From: UBA9980 sp964436235
GTDB lineage: Bacteria > Muiribacteriota > UBA9980
NCBI GenBank assembly: GCA_964436235.1
Contig: CAYTCW010000002.1
Location: 1 to 64,000 of the forward strand
Reading direction: 5' to 3'
DNA: 64,000 bases
Shown: positions 44,386 through 52,758 of the stretch, piece after piece
Layout of the letters: the number at the start of each line of letters is the position of its first letter
How positions within the stretch are numbered: the stretch's first letter is position 1
Notes under the pieces: generated by a model
The model's database searches: none
What the model saw: only the letters and a program-made list of their open reading frames with translations
Told to the model about the DNA's origin: nothing
Made by a program: the position numbers and the translations under genes

Positions 44386-47300
44386 ATGAAAAACCGTAAT
44401 TATATATTTTCATCAATATTTATAGTTAGTATTTTTATTATACTTCAAACTATTACTCCCCTGCAGTTCGTCTTTGCGCAGAATAACAGGGCTGAAGCGA
44501 GAGGGCTTCAGGCGCAAAAACTATCAGAAGTAGTAGTTCAGATTGAAGAACCCGACTCGCCGCACGAGGTTATTGATCACAATGCCCGTCTGCCTTTCGT
44601 TATTAAGACAAAGCCGCTCGATGCGGAAACCGACGTTGCGCTTAACAGCCAGATAAAGATAATGTTTAATAAGCCCATGGATTATTTGAGCATTAATTTA
44701 TCTTCAATTATGGTAATGGATGAAGTCGGTTCGGTTATAGAGGGAACTTTAAGTTATGATTCATCTTCTTATACCGCTACTTTTTCACCGCGTACCATGT
44801 TTTCAAAAAATACGCTTTACAGTCTTTTCATACCTTCTTATCTGATTAAGGATACTGAAGGCAATCCGCTTGACCGTAACGTGACCTTATCATTCAGGAC
44901 GGAAAGTAAAACTGAGGTTACTAAAATATATGAAAATCGAAAATCGCCGAAAGTGATTAAAAATTATCCGGACGTCAATGCTACCGACGTGCCTTTAGAT
45001 ACTTACGTAATAGTCGATTTTAATCTGGCGCTTCTCGGTTCGCGCGTGACGGATACGACGATTAAATTAAATGACGGGGCGCGCGATATCGACGGTAAAA
45101 CAGTCTATTCCGATAAAGAGCGCCAGCTTATATTCGTTCCGGGCAAAAACCTCGAATATGGCAAGGTATATCGAGTAACGCTCGCTTCCATGCAGATTGA
45201 AAGCGTGCACGGTTTTAAGATGACCGAAAATTATTCATGGACCTTTTCAACTAAAAAACCTCGCGACGAAATGCCTCCCGAGGTTACCGCCACTTCGCCC
45301 GTTGACGGTTCTTATGACGTTTCAGAGCAGGCGCGCATAAGCGCGTCTTTTTCAGAAGAAATAGACCCGGTTACGCTTAATAAATATACCGTTATTTTAT
45401 CTGACGGCACTCAGGATATAGCCGGTAAAATAACTTATGATAAGCGCACTTCAAAAGTGGCTTTTTTCCCGCTTGAAAAATTAAAATCCGGTCAAAAATA
45501 CACGGTATTGATATCAACCGGCGTTAAAGACACCGCTGGTAATGCCATCTCATCGCCGCGTGAGTGGACTTTTACCACTAAAAAACCCGTAGTCATAGAA
45601 AAACCCCGCATAGATAAAACTTATCCGGCTGATAATGAAAAAGATATCAAGCCGGACTCGAAAATATTCGTATATTTTAATAAAATTATGAATGAATCTA
45701 CCTGCAACGTATTTAATATCAGGTTGACCGCTAATTCAAAAACAATAGCGATCTCGACTAATTATATTAAAAATGGAAATTTTATAACGATTATACCCTT
45801 GCAGAATTTTGATTATAGCACTCATTATAAATTAAGCTTAAGTTCGCGCATAACCGATCTCGATGGCCAGAAATTAGAGTCGGATTACTCATTTTCGTTT
45901 ACCACCATGAATAAACCTGATATAACGGCGCCTGAAATTGTAAGAGTAACCCCCGGTGACGGTGCGCTGAATGTGGCCCTTAACACGGTTATATCGATAA
46001 AATTTTCCGAGCCGGTGTTAAAAAATTCAATAAACGCGGCGACGGTGAGCGTTAAAAATGAAAAAGGCGTTCTGATAAAAGGATATACGCAATACGAAGA
46101 CGATGAGTATCTTCTTACTTTCATACCTGAGTCGCGTTTTGAGTATTTAACTAAATATGTGGTTAGCGTAACCGACAGTGTAAGAGATTTTGCCAACAAT
46201 CGTTTAAGATCTTCTAAAATGTGGACTTTTACTACGCTTCAGGCGCCGGATACGACGCCGCCGCGCATTTTATCCTGCCTGCCGCTTAAAGGCGAGCGGA
46301 GCATCGACGTTAAAAGTGTCGTACAGGTGATATTTTCGGAAAGAATATCGGAAAACGCCGTTAATGGAAAGAGTTTTCAGTTATATGATTCCAGCGGCTC
46401 TGAAGTAAACGCGGCCGTTACCTACGATCAGGTTATGAAACGCGTTACCATAACGCCCCGCCGCGATCTCGAATTCGGCATGATATATAAAATAGTGGTA
46501 TCAAAACTTGTAACCGATCTTGCGGGCAATTATATGAAAGCTACCTATATTTCAGATTTTGAGACCGTCGCTGCCCCGGACCGGACGCGCCCGGAGCTGT
46601 CTTCAACCCGTCCTGAAGCGGGTTCCATCAATGTGCCGCTGGATACTCCTATAAGCGCGTCTTTTTCAAAGAATCTCGACCCGCTTTCGGTTACGGCTAA
46701 AAACGTATTTTTAAGGGATGAAAACGAACGCGCAGACGTGGCGGCCGAGATAGTATATAACGATAAACAAAAGCAGATAAGTATAATACCGAAGGCAAGG
46801 CTGAAATTTTCGACTACCTATCAGGTTGTAATAAGCCGTGGCGTAACCGATTCAGCTGGTAATCTATTCAATTCGACCGTCGTTTTTGAATTCAGCACTA
46901 TAGATGAACCCGACCTTTCGGCGCCGGAGATAAAAAAAGCGGTCCCGGCCGATTTATCGCGCGGCGTGTCAATAGACGCTTCAATATGCCTGTGGCTGAG
47001 CGAAAAAATCAAGGATTCGAGCGTTACCGAAAAAAATATATCATTATGCAGCGTCGAAGGGGCGTCATTTAAAGACATATTCTGTAAGATAGCTTATAAT
47101 GAGCGCGATTTGAAGATAATAATAACGCCTATATCGAAACTGCGTTATTCGTCCAAGTATAAATTAAGCGTAAAAGGCCTTTCCGATTCATCGGGCAATA
47201 CTTTAAAAAGCGCCTATGGCCTGTCGTTCGAGACGGAAAGCGCGCCGGATTACGATCCGCCCGATGTAATAAGCTGTTATCCGCCAAACGGTTCTAAAAA

Positions 47301-48234
47301 TATTAAAACCAATACTCCCATTTACATTAAATTCAGCGAAGCTATAGATACTTCGACTATAGGCGGAGACGCCATAAGATTAGTTACCGGCTCCAAGCCA
47401 GTCGGATGCGAGATTATATATCAGCCGGATTCATGCTCGGTAGTTATCAGGCCCGAGCGCCAGCTTGATTTTGATCTTATGCACAGCGTGGAAATATCGC
47501 CTGAAGTATGCGATCTTAATTCAAATAAAATGGGGTCGCGCTATATTTATCAGTTTAAAACGATGGAGCGTCCTGATTTTGAAAAGCCTAAGATAAAAAC
47601 TATATCGCCTTTAAATGCCGCGGTTGGCGTGGACAAAAATGCCAGGATACAGGTAGTATTCACTAAAGCCATAAAAGCGGCCACTATGAACAGATACACT
47701 TTTTTTATCACTAATGAAAGTAATGGTGAAACCGTTTACGGCCAGATATCCTATGACGCTAAAAAGAGCACGGCGTCGTTTATACCGACCGAAGGCCTTA
47801 AAGACGGAGATATATACAGGGCGACGGTTACCGAAGGCGTGACCGATGCAGCGGGAAATCCTTTGGAAAAAGGCGTTTCATGGGCATTTACGGCCGGCCG
47901 GCCGCGCGATAAATCGAAATTCGAGCTTTTATCGACTTATCCGCGCGATAATGAATCCGGAATCGACCGCGATATGCAGATAATAGCTATATTCAATAAA
48001 GTGGTAAATGAAAATACGGCCAACGAATATACCATAGTAGTTACCGACGGCGTTAAAAAAGTATCCGGCGATATTTCATTGGATTCTACCGGTAAAAAAA
48101 TATCTTTCAAGCCGAAATCCGATCTTAAAGCCAACACGCTCTACAGCGTAACCATAACCAGCGGTCTTGAAGACACTCACGGGCAGACTCTTTTTAAAAG
48201 AGCCAGATTCGGCTTTAAAACGAAATCATTATAA
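44386..48234 (+). CDS. Secreted protein of eleven tandem Ig-like (Big_5) domains
   Basis: A 1282-residue protein with a signal peptide (about 1-32, ending 'FVFAQ') and then eleven repeats of about 105-110 residues, from residue 60 to the end. Each follows the bacterial Ig-like Big_5 pattern: 'P.I....P.....DV', 'I...FSE.ID', 'Y......F.P...L', 'Y.V.IS..V.D.AGN.L', 'W.FTT'. Examples are 'PPEVTATSPVDGSYDVSEQA' and 'DTAGNAISSPREWTFTTKK'. No catalytic domain or cell-wall anchor is seen. It is probably a long surface fibre or adhesin, or a component of an extracellular structure. The ribosome site is weak. It is transcribed alone, between divergent and convergent neighbours. Confidence 0.93.
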   Translation: MKNRNYIFSSIFIVSIFIILQTITPLQFVFAQNNRAEARGLQAQKLSEVVVQIEEPDSPHEVIDHNARLPFVIKTKPLDAETDVALNSQIKIMFNKPMDYLSINLSSIMVMDEVGSVIEGTLSYDSSSYTATFSPRTMFSKNTLYSLFIPSYLIKDTEGNPLDRNVTLSFRTESKTEVTKIYENRKSPKVIKNYPDVNATDVPLDTYVIVDFNLALLGSRVTDTTIKLNDGARDIDGKTVYSDKERQLIFVPGKNLEYGKVYRVTLASMQIESVHGFKMTENYSWTFSTKKPRDEMPPEVTATSPVDGSYDVSEQARISASFSEEIDPVTLNKYTVILSDGTQDIAGKITYDKRTSKVAFFPLEKLKSGQKYTVLISTGVKDTAGNAISSPREWTFTTKKPVVIEKPRIDKTYPADNEKDIKPDSKIFVYFNKIMNESTCNVFNIRLTANSKTIAISTNYIKNGNFITIIPLQNFDYSTHYKLSLSSRITDLDGQKLESDYSFSFTTMNKPDITAPEIVRVTPGDGALNVALNTVISIKFSEPVLKNSINAATVSVKNEKGVLIKGYTQYEDDEYLLTFIPESRFEYLTKYVVSVTDSVRDFANNRLRSSKMWTFTTLQAPDTTPPRILSCLPLKGERSIDVKSVVQVIFSERISENAVNGKSFQLYDSSGSEVNAAVTYDQVMKRVTITPRRDLEFGMIYKIVVSKLVTDLAGNYMKATYISDFETVAAPDRTRPELSSTRPEAGSINVPLDTPISASFSKNLDPLSVTAKNVFLRDENERADVAAEIVYNDKQKQISIIPKARLKFSTTYQVVISRGVTDSAGNLFNSTVVFEFSTIDEPDLSAPEIKKAVPADLSRGVSIDASICLWLSEKIKDSSVTEKNISLCSVEGASFKDIFCKIAYNERDLKIIITPISKLRYSSKYKLSVKGLSDSSGNTLKSAYGLSFETESAPDYDPPDVISCYPPNGSKNIKTNTPIYIKFSEAIDTSTIGGDAIRLVTGSKPVGCEIIYQPDSCSVVIRPERQLDFDLMHSVEISPEVCDLNSNKMGSRYIYQFKTMERPDFEKPKIKTISPLNAAVGVDKNARIQVVFTKAIKAATMNRYTFFITNESNGETVYGQISYDAKKSTASFIPTEGLKDGDIYRATVTEGVTDAAGNPLEKGVSWAFTAGRPRDKSKFELLSTYPRDNESGIDRDMQIIAIFNKVVNENTANEYTIVVTDGVKKVSGDISLDSTGKKISFKPKSDLKANTLYSVTITSGLEDTHGQTLFKRARFGFKTKSL

Positions 48235-48258
48235 AAATTAAAACGCTCGATAAACTTC

Positions 48259-48305
48259 AAATATCTAAGTATCAAGCATTTAATATGCTAAATACTTAGA
48301 TATTT
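48259..48305. terminator. 47-base interrupted palindrome, bidirectional terminator
   Basis: Arms AAATATCTAAGTAT (48259-48272) and ATACTTAGATATTT (48292-48305) are perfect complements. Inside lies a second perfect hairpin AGCAT/ATGCT. It sits between two convergent genes. The stem is AT-rich and the U-run short, so termination strength is uncertain, but the position fits. Confidence 0.65.
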
Positions 48306-48330
48306 CGATAGTTTGTATCAAATAAAAATA

Positions 48331-48513
48331 TTAAATTCTTTCTTTTTTGATCAGATTCGATGCACCGCAGGAATCGCAAACGGCAAGAGCGCGGTCTTTA
48401 ACTTCGGAATCGAATATTTTGAATCCGGTTTCCGTCGAACCGACGGTCTGACATGATTTGCAAATGATTTTTCTGAAAGGAATAGAGATGGGATTTAATG
48501 GAGATGATGACAT
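48331..48513 (-). CDS. Small zinc-ribbon protein
   Basis: A 60-residue protein with two Cys pairs, 'CKSC' (18-21) and 'CDSC' (46-49), about 25 residues apart: a classic small zinc ribbon. AAGGTAAGGTG precedes the ATG. It ends 'NLIKKERI'. It may be a stand-alone nucleic-acid- or protein-binding ribbon. It lies downstream of a STAS gene in the same direction. Function unknown. Confidence 0.72.
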   Translation of the reverse strand: MSSSPLNPISIPFRKIICKSCQTVGSTETGFKIFDSEVKDRALAVCDSCGASNLIKKERI

Positions 48514-48599
48514 AAAAACACCTTACCTTCAAATATTAAAAATATTTAATATAGCAGGCTGAAAAGTACGCTATATTATGAAATTGTGAAAATCATTGA

Positions 48600-48636
48600 T
48601 TATTAGTTATTAGCTATTATAGTTATCAGTTATCAG
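48600..48636. repeat. Heptamer repeats in an intergenic spacer
   Basis: TTATTAG twice (48600-48613), a 9-base spacer, then TTATCAG twice (48623-48636). It lies between the zinc-ribbon and STAS genes. It could be a short tandem repeat without function or a binding site. Confidence 0.5.
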
Positions 48637-48655
48637 CTTTTCGTTTCAAAAATAT

Positions 48656-49003
48656 TTAATTTTTTGACTCTATAAAAGCCACTGCTTCTTCGGGGGTTTT
48701 AAAGAAATTAACTACGCCCTTGAAACCTATTATTCCAAACACTTTTTCGATAGTAACCGGCAGGCAGCAGAATGTGATCAATCCGTTTTTAGATACTATC
48801 GTGTTGCGGGCTGAAATAATGACTGAAATAGCCGACGAATCTATATAAGTTGTTTTAGCGAAATTAACTATGATTTTATACTGGTTCGCGTTAAACGCCT
48901 CATTAAAAATACTTTTAAACTCGTTGTTGTTAAGTATATTAACTTCGCCTTCAACCGAAATAATTCCATAGTTGCCTTTGTTTTCAAAGTTAGCGGTTAT
49001 CAT
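48656..49003 (-). CDS. STAS-domain anti-sigma factor antagonist
   Basis: A 115-residue single STAS domain of the SpoIIAA/RsbV type. 'GIISVEGEVNILNNNEF' forms the first strands and 'TTYIDSSAISVI' (51-62) the phosphorylation loop, with Ser57 as likely target. Such proteins release anti-sigma kinases when dephosphorylated. The gene follows, 94 bases downstream, a receiver-PP2C phosphatase that could dephosphorylate it. The matching kinase (RsbW/SpoIIAB type) is not in the window. Confidence 0.9.
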   Translation of the reverse strand: MITANFENKGNYGIISVEGEVNILNNNEFKSIFNEAFNANQYKIIVNFAKTTYIDSSAISVIISARNTIVSKNGLITFCCLPVTIEKVFGIIGFKGVVNFFKTPEEAVAFIESKN

Positions 49004-49097
49004 CGTGAAGTTATTCTCCTTTATTTATCGATGCTTTACAATACCCGTTATTTTAACCGGAGCGCGGTACAGAATTCAAACGCACGCCGGATATTCG

Positions 49098-50285
49098 TCA
49101 TTTGTTATTACGCTTGACAAAAACCAGCGTTACGTCGTCGCTTTTATTTGATGAAAACGAATTAAGCTCCTCGACGGTTTTTTCTATTATTTCTTCAGGC
49201 GATAAATTATATAAACCTTTAAGTAATGCGATAAATTTATCATCGCCGAAAAATACGTTGGATTCCTGCTCTAATTCGGTAACTCCGTCGGTGTAAATAG
49301 CCAGAAAATCGCCTTTATCAAAACGATAGCTGTTTCCGGTAATTTCGATATCGGGGAAGGCGCCCAGGAAAGGAGCGGTCGTATCGAGCATGGTCACGCT
49401 CATATCTTTTTTTATGATATAAGGCGGAAGATGACCGGCGTTAACGTATGATTCGAAACATCCCGTTTCCATATTTAAAATGCCTATAAACATGGTGACG
49501 AATTTTCCCATGCCAACGTCTCTTATCAGCATAGCGTTAATTCTCTGGCATATATCGACGAGCGATAATTTTTCGGCAAGAAGCACTCTGATGATAGTTC
49601 TTATCATTATCATCAGAAGCGCCGCCGTAATTCCTTTTCCGGAAACGTCGCCTAAGCATATGACCACTCTATCGTTTTCAAGCGGTATAAAATCGTAAAA
49701 ATCGCCGCCGACGATCTTAGCCGGTATCATCCTCGCCCCGAAATCGAATTTATCGTTGGCGGGAAATAACGAAGGCATCAAATTGAGCTGAATGGTCGAT
49801 GCGGCCTTTAAATCATGGCCTAAAAGGTCTATATCTGCTTCGCTGGCGTCATTTCCTAAGGTGGAAAGCAGCGTGCTTACATACTTGCTTTTTTTGCTTT
49901 TCTTTAAAAACGATTCGATGCGCGAGGTTAACTCGAGCAGATTAAAAGGCTTGGTAACGTAGTCGTCGGCGCCGACTTCAAAACCCTGCACCTTATCTTT
50001 TACCTGATCGCGCGCGGTCAGCATTATTATGGGCGTGCCCGTGAATTCAGGAATCTGGCGTAAATTTTTAATTAATTCAACGCCGTCCATATTAGGCATC
50101 ATACGATCGACTAAAAAAAGGTCGGCCTTGAAATATTTAACTTTTTCAAGCGCTTCAATTCCATCGAAGGCGATCTCGACCTCGTAGCCGTCTTTCAGCT
50201 TGGAAAGCAACAGCTTACGAAATACTTCTTCATCGTCGACTATTAATATTTTTTGTTTTTTGACGGAAGCCGATTTTGAACTCAA
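49098..50285 (-). CDS. Response regulator with PP2C (SpoIIE/RsbU-like) phosphatase output
   Basis: A 395-residue protein. The receiver (12-130) has acidic pocket 'VDDEE', phosphoacceptor Asp60 in 'LVDRMMPNMDG' and Lys in 'YVTKPF'. A linker follows, and a PPM-type phosphatase occupies about 165-393 ('GGDFYDFIPL', 'LGDVSGKGITAALLM', 'GDFLAIYTDGVTEL', 'SDDVTLVFVKR'), with the metal-binding aspartates in place. TTG start with AAGGTGA upstream. Phosphorylation by a sensor kinase should switch the phosphatase on, feeding the STAS protein downstream: a partner-switching stress or motility module. Confidence 0.95.
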   Translation of the reverse strand: MSSKSASVKKQKILIVDDEEVFRKLLLSKLKDGYEVEIAFDGIEALEKVKYFKADLFLVDRMMPNMDGVELIKNLRQIPEFTGTPIIMLTARDQVKDKVQGFEVGADDYVTKPFNLLELTSRIESFLKKSKKSKYVSTLLSTLGNDASEADIDLLGHDLKAASTIQLNLMPSLFPANDKFDFGARMIPAKIVGGDFYDFIPLENDRVVICLGDVSGKGITAALLMIMIRTIIRVLLAEKLSLVDICQRINAMLIRDVGMGKFVTMFIGILNMETGCFESYVNAGHLPPYIIKKDMSVTMLDTTAPFLGAFPDIEITGNSYRFDKGDFLAIYTDGVTELEQESNVFFGDDKFIALLKGLYNLSPEEIIEKTVEELNSFSSNKSDDVTLVFVKRNNK

Positions 50286-50421
50286 AATTCACCTTCATGC
50301 CGGAGTCAGCTTTTATATTTATGGTTTTTCTTACTGTTTAATCGCTTATAGTTACCTGATCACAAGACCGTTTAATACAGTATAGCATTTTTAAATTTTT
50401 AAGTGATCAAGAAAGGTAAAA

Positions 50422-51012
50422 TTATTCGGATAATTTTTCCGGTTCGTATTTATGATTTCTTTTTTTGAGCATGGTTACTTTAGTCATAATATCGCCCTGC
50501 TGAACTTTATCTACTATTTCGACGCCCGATATTACGCGGCCGTAAACGGTGTGCTTGCCGTCTAAGTGAGGCGTAGCGCGGTGCGTTATGAAGAACTGGC
50601 TTCCGCCCGTGTCTTTGCCTGCGTGCGCCATTGAAAGAACGCCGCGGGTATGTTTGGTTTTATTGGTTTCGGCTTCGCATTTGATGCGGTAGCCCGGGCC
50701 GCCCGCGCCGCTGCCGGTAGGGTCGCCGCCCTGGATAACGAAATCGGGAACTACTCTGTGGAATTTTAAGCCGTCGTAGTAGCCTTTTTCGATGAGGCTT
50801 ACGAAATTAGCGACGGTGTTAGGCGTTTCGTCTTCGAATAATTCTACTATCATATCGCCGTATTTAGTGGCTATTTTTGCCTGCGGCAGAGCTTTATCGT
50901 CTATTATAACTTCGCTGGTGCCCTGTTTTTCATCGGCTATCGCCGGGCTTATCTTGTAAAATGAAGCTATCGCAAAAACTAAAATAAACGCTATTATACC
51001 GTAAATTTTCAC
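50422..51012 (-). CDS. Exported cyclophilin-type peptidyl-prolyl isomerase
   Basis: A 196-residue protein; an N-terminal hydrophobic signal or anchor (about 4-26, 'SPAIAD') is followed by a complete cyclophilin domain. 'FHRVVPDFVIQGGDPTGSG' holds the catalytic Arg in 'FHRV', and 'GSQFFITHRATPHLDGKHTVYG' covers the binding groove. It catalyses cis-trans proline isomerisation, most likely in the periplasm. GTG start with GGAGGTAA upstream. It lies alone between the phosphatase and a membrane protease. Confidence 0.95.
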   Translation of the reverse strand: MKIYGIIAFILVFAIASFYKISPAIADEKQGTSEVIIDDKALPQAKIATKYGDMIVELFEDETPNTVANFVSLIEKGYYDGLKFHRVVPDFVIQGGDPTGSGAGGPGYRIKCEAETNKTKHTRGVLSMAHAGKDTGGSQFFITHRATPHLDGKHTVYGRVISGVEIVDKVQQGDIMTKVTMLKKRNHKYEPEKLSE

Positions 51013-51095
51013 TTATCGTTACCTCCATAAATTTTGTGATGACCAACTAAATTTATATCATTTTTAATGTGAATTGTCAACTAAAAAAAAGCGGA

Positions 51096-51848
51096 CTATC
51101 TCGTTAGTATATAACTCTGGATGTATTTGTAAATATATTCAGCCGGCCCGAAAACAAAAGGGTCGAGCTGTCTAAAATATACGAGGGCCAGTATTATAAA
51201 AAGCCCGTAGGCTTCCAGCGCGGCGAATTTACGAGCGAGCTTATCCGGCAGTACGCACATTAAGACCTTCGACCCGTCGAGAGGCGGAATAGGCAGAAGG
51301 TTAAAGCACATTAATATCAGGTTTATGTGTATTCCGCCTATTATGAGCGATTTTATTATAATCAGAATAAAGATCACTCCGCTATCTTCGGTATTTGAAA
51401 ACATATTGATTTCGGAGAATTTAATTATATACTTAACTATGACCGAAAATATAAGCGCGAGCGTTAAATTTGAAAGCGGGCCCGCGAGGGCGACTAAAGT
51501 TATGTCGCGCCGCGGGTTTTTAAAGGCGGTGTAATCGACGGGAACCGGTTTTGCCCAGCCAATATGAACCATAATCATTGCAAGAACGCCAATCGGATCG
51601 AAATGTTTGAGCGGATTCAAAGACAGGCGTCCGGCGTCGCGGGCGGTGTTATCGCCGAGAGTAAAAGCCATCAGGCCGTGCGATACCTCGTGCGTTACTA
51701 TGGCTAATATTCCGAGGGCTATTATAAAAACCTGCGCAAATAAATAACCCGCGTCGAATTTTTTCATTTCGAGAAAGGTATTAGCCATATAAAGCGCGAT
51801 TATTAAAATTATTATGTTTATTAATCTTTTATTATCTGAAACTGTCAT
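51096..51848 (-). CDS. Site-2-protease-like M50 membrane metalloprotease
   Basis: A 250-residue, five- to six-helix protein with the zinc motif 'HEVSHG' (His53, Glu54, His57) and the third ligand in 'LLPIPPLDG' (Asp191), the S2P family arrangement. No PDZ domain is present, as in the short S2P-type (SpoIVFB/YwhC-like) members. 'AGRLSLNPLKHFDPIG' is typical of these. It starts in a one-base overlap (TAATG) with the end of an RND adaptor gene. Substrate unknown. Confidence 0.93.
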   Translation of the reverse strand: MTVSDNKRLINIIILIIALYMANTFLEMKKFDAGYLFAQVFIIALGILAIVTHEVSHGLMAFTLGDNTARDAGRLSLNPLKHFDPIGVLAMIMVHIGWAKPVPVDYTAFKNPRRDITLVALAGPLSNLTLALIFSVIVKYIIKFSEINMFSNTEDSGVIFILIIIKSLIIGGIHINLILMCFNLLPIPPLDGSKVLMCVLPDKLARKFAALEAYGLFIILALVYFRQLDPFVFGPAEYIYKYIQSYILTR

Positions 51849-52675
51849 TAGTTCGTTTTTATTACCGCTTTTAAAAACATTCCGGCTTTTAATTTATGGT
51901 CAGGATTTTGAATAATAGCGTTCACTTTGAAAAAGTGAGTGAGCTGATCGCCTATCGGGTTGATCTCATAAATTTCGCCTTTAAAGGTTTCACCGGGGTA
52001 TGCGTCAACGCTTATATCGAGTTTATCGCCTTTTTTAATTCTTGATATAAGCAATTCGGGAACTTTAAGATTCGCTTTTATAAGATCGAGATCGACTATA
52101 TCGTAAACCGGTTTGGCTTTATCGGCAAAATCGCCCGGTTCGCGGTATTTAACCGATACAAAGCCGTTCATCGGCGCGGTAATTATAGTGTTATTGAGCA
52201 TGTTTTCGGCGATTTTAAGATTGGCGACGGCGGAATTAAGGTTTGCCTGCGCCGATAATTTAGCGTAAAAAGCGTTATCTTTAGCCTGTACCGAAGTTGA
52301 ATTGCTTTTAAAAAGTTCTTCGAGCCTTTTGTAATCGGCATTAGCCTGTTCGAGGGCTATTTTAGTGCGTTCTATCTGGGTGTGAGCGAGAGCGGCCTGA
52401 AGTTCGTAATCGGTTTTTTCAACGCGCAGAACTACTTCGCCTGACTTAATATAATCGCCTTCGGCGAACGGCATATACTCGACGGTGCCGCCAGCCTTAG
52501 CGGATATGCTCACGGTCCTGTAAGGCGCCGAGGAACCGAAGACCGTAATTTCATTTTCACCGGTTGAAGCCTGCGCCTTGTTTAATTCGGCCATATTTTG
52601 CGCGGCGGCGTATTGCGCGGGAATTATCTGAGTTAATAAAATTACCGAAAATATAATTTTTTTAATAAGATTCAT
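51848..52675 (-). CDS. RND efflux periplasmic adaptor (membrane fusion protein)
   Basis: A 275-residue adaptor with a signal peptide (about 1-25, 'QYAAAQ'), a lipoyl half-motif ('SAKAGGTVEYMPFAEGDYIK'), a helical hairpin (about 90-150), a second lipoyl half ('TIITAPMNGFVSVKYREPGD') and a beta-barrel domain. It is shorter than many adaptors (300-400 residues) for want of the last membrane-proximal domain. AGGAG precedes the ATG. It couples the RND pump encoded 83 bases upstream to an outer-membrane channel, none of which is nearby. Confidence 0.93.
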   Translation of the reverse strand: MNLIKKIIFSVILLTQIIPAQYAAAQNMAELNKAQASTGENEITVFGSSAPYRTVSISAKAGGTVEYMPFAEGDYIKSGEVVLRVEKTDYELQAALAHTQIERTKIALEQANADYKRLEELFKSNSTSVQAKDNAFYAKLSAQANLNSAVANLKIAENMLNNTIITAPMNGFVSVKYREPGDFADKAKPVYDIVDLDLIKANLKVPELLISRIKKGDKLDISVDAYPGETFKGEIYEINPIGDQLTHFFKVNAIIQNPDHKLKAGMFLKAVIKTN

Positions 52676-52758
52676 TTATAAAAACTCCTTTTGTTTTCTT
52701 TTGTTTTCTTTTCTTCAATTTGCCTGTTTATATACTTAAACATCAGCCCGGTTTGTTA

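Noticed and set aside
48600..48636. CRISPR-like array
   Set aside because: The repeats are only 7 bases long with no spacers of CRISPR size; no cas genes are in the window.
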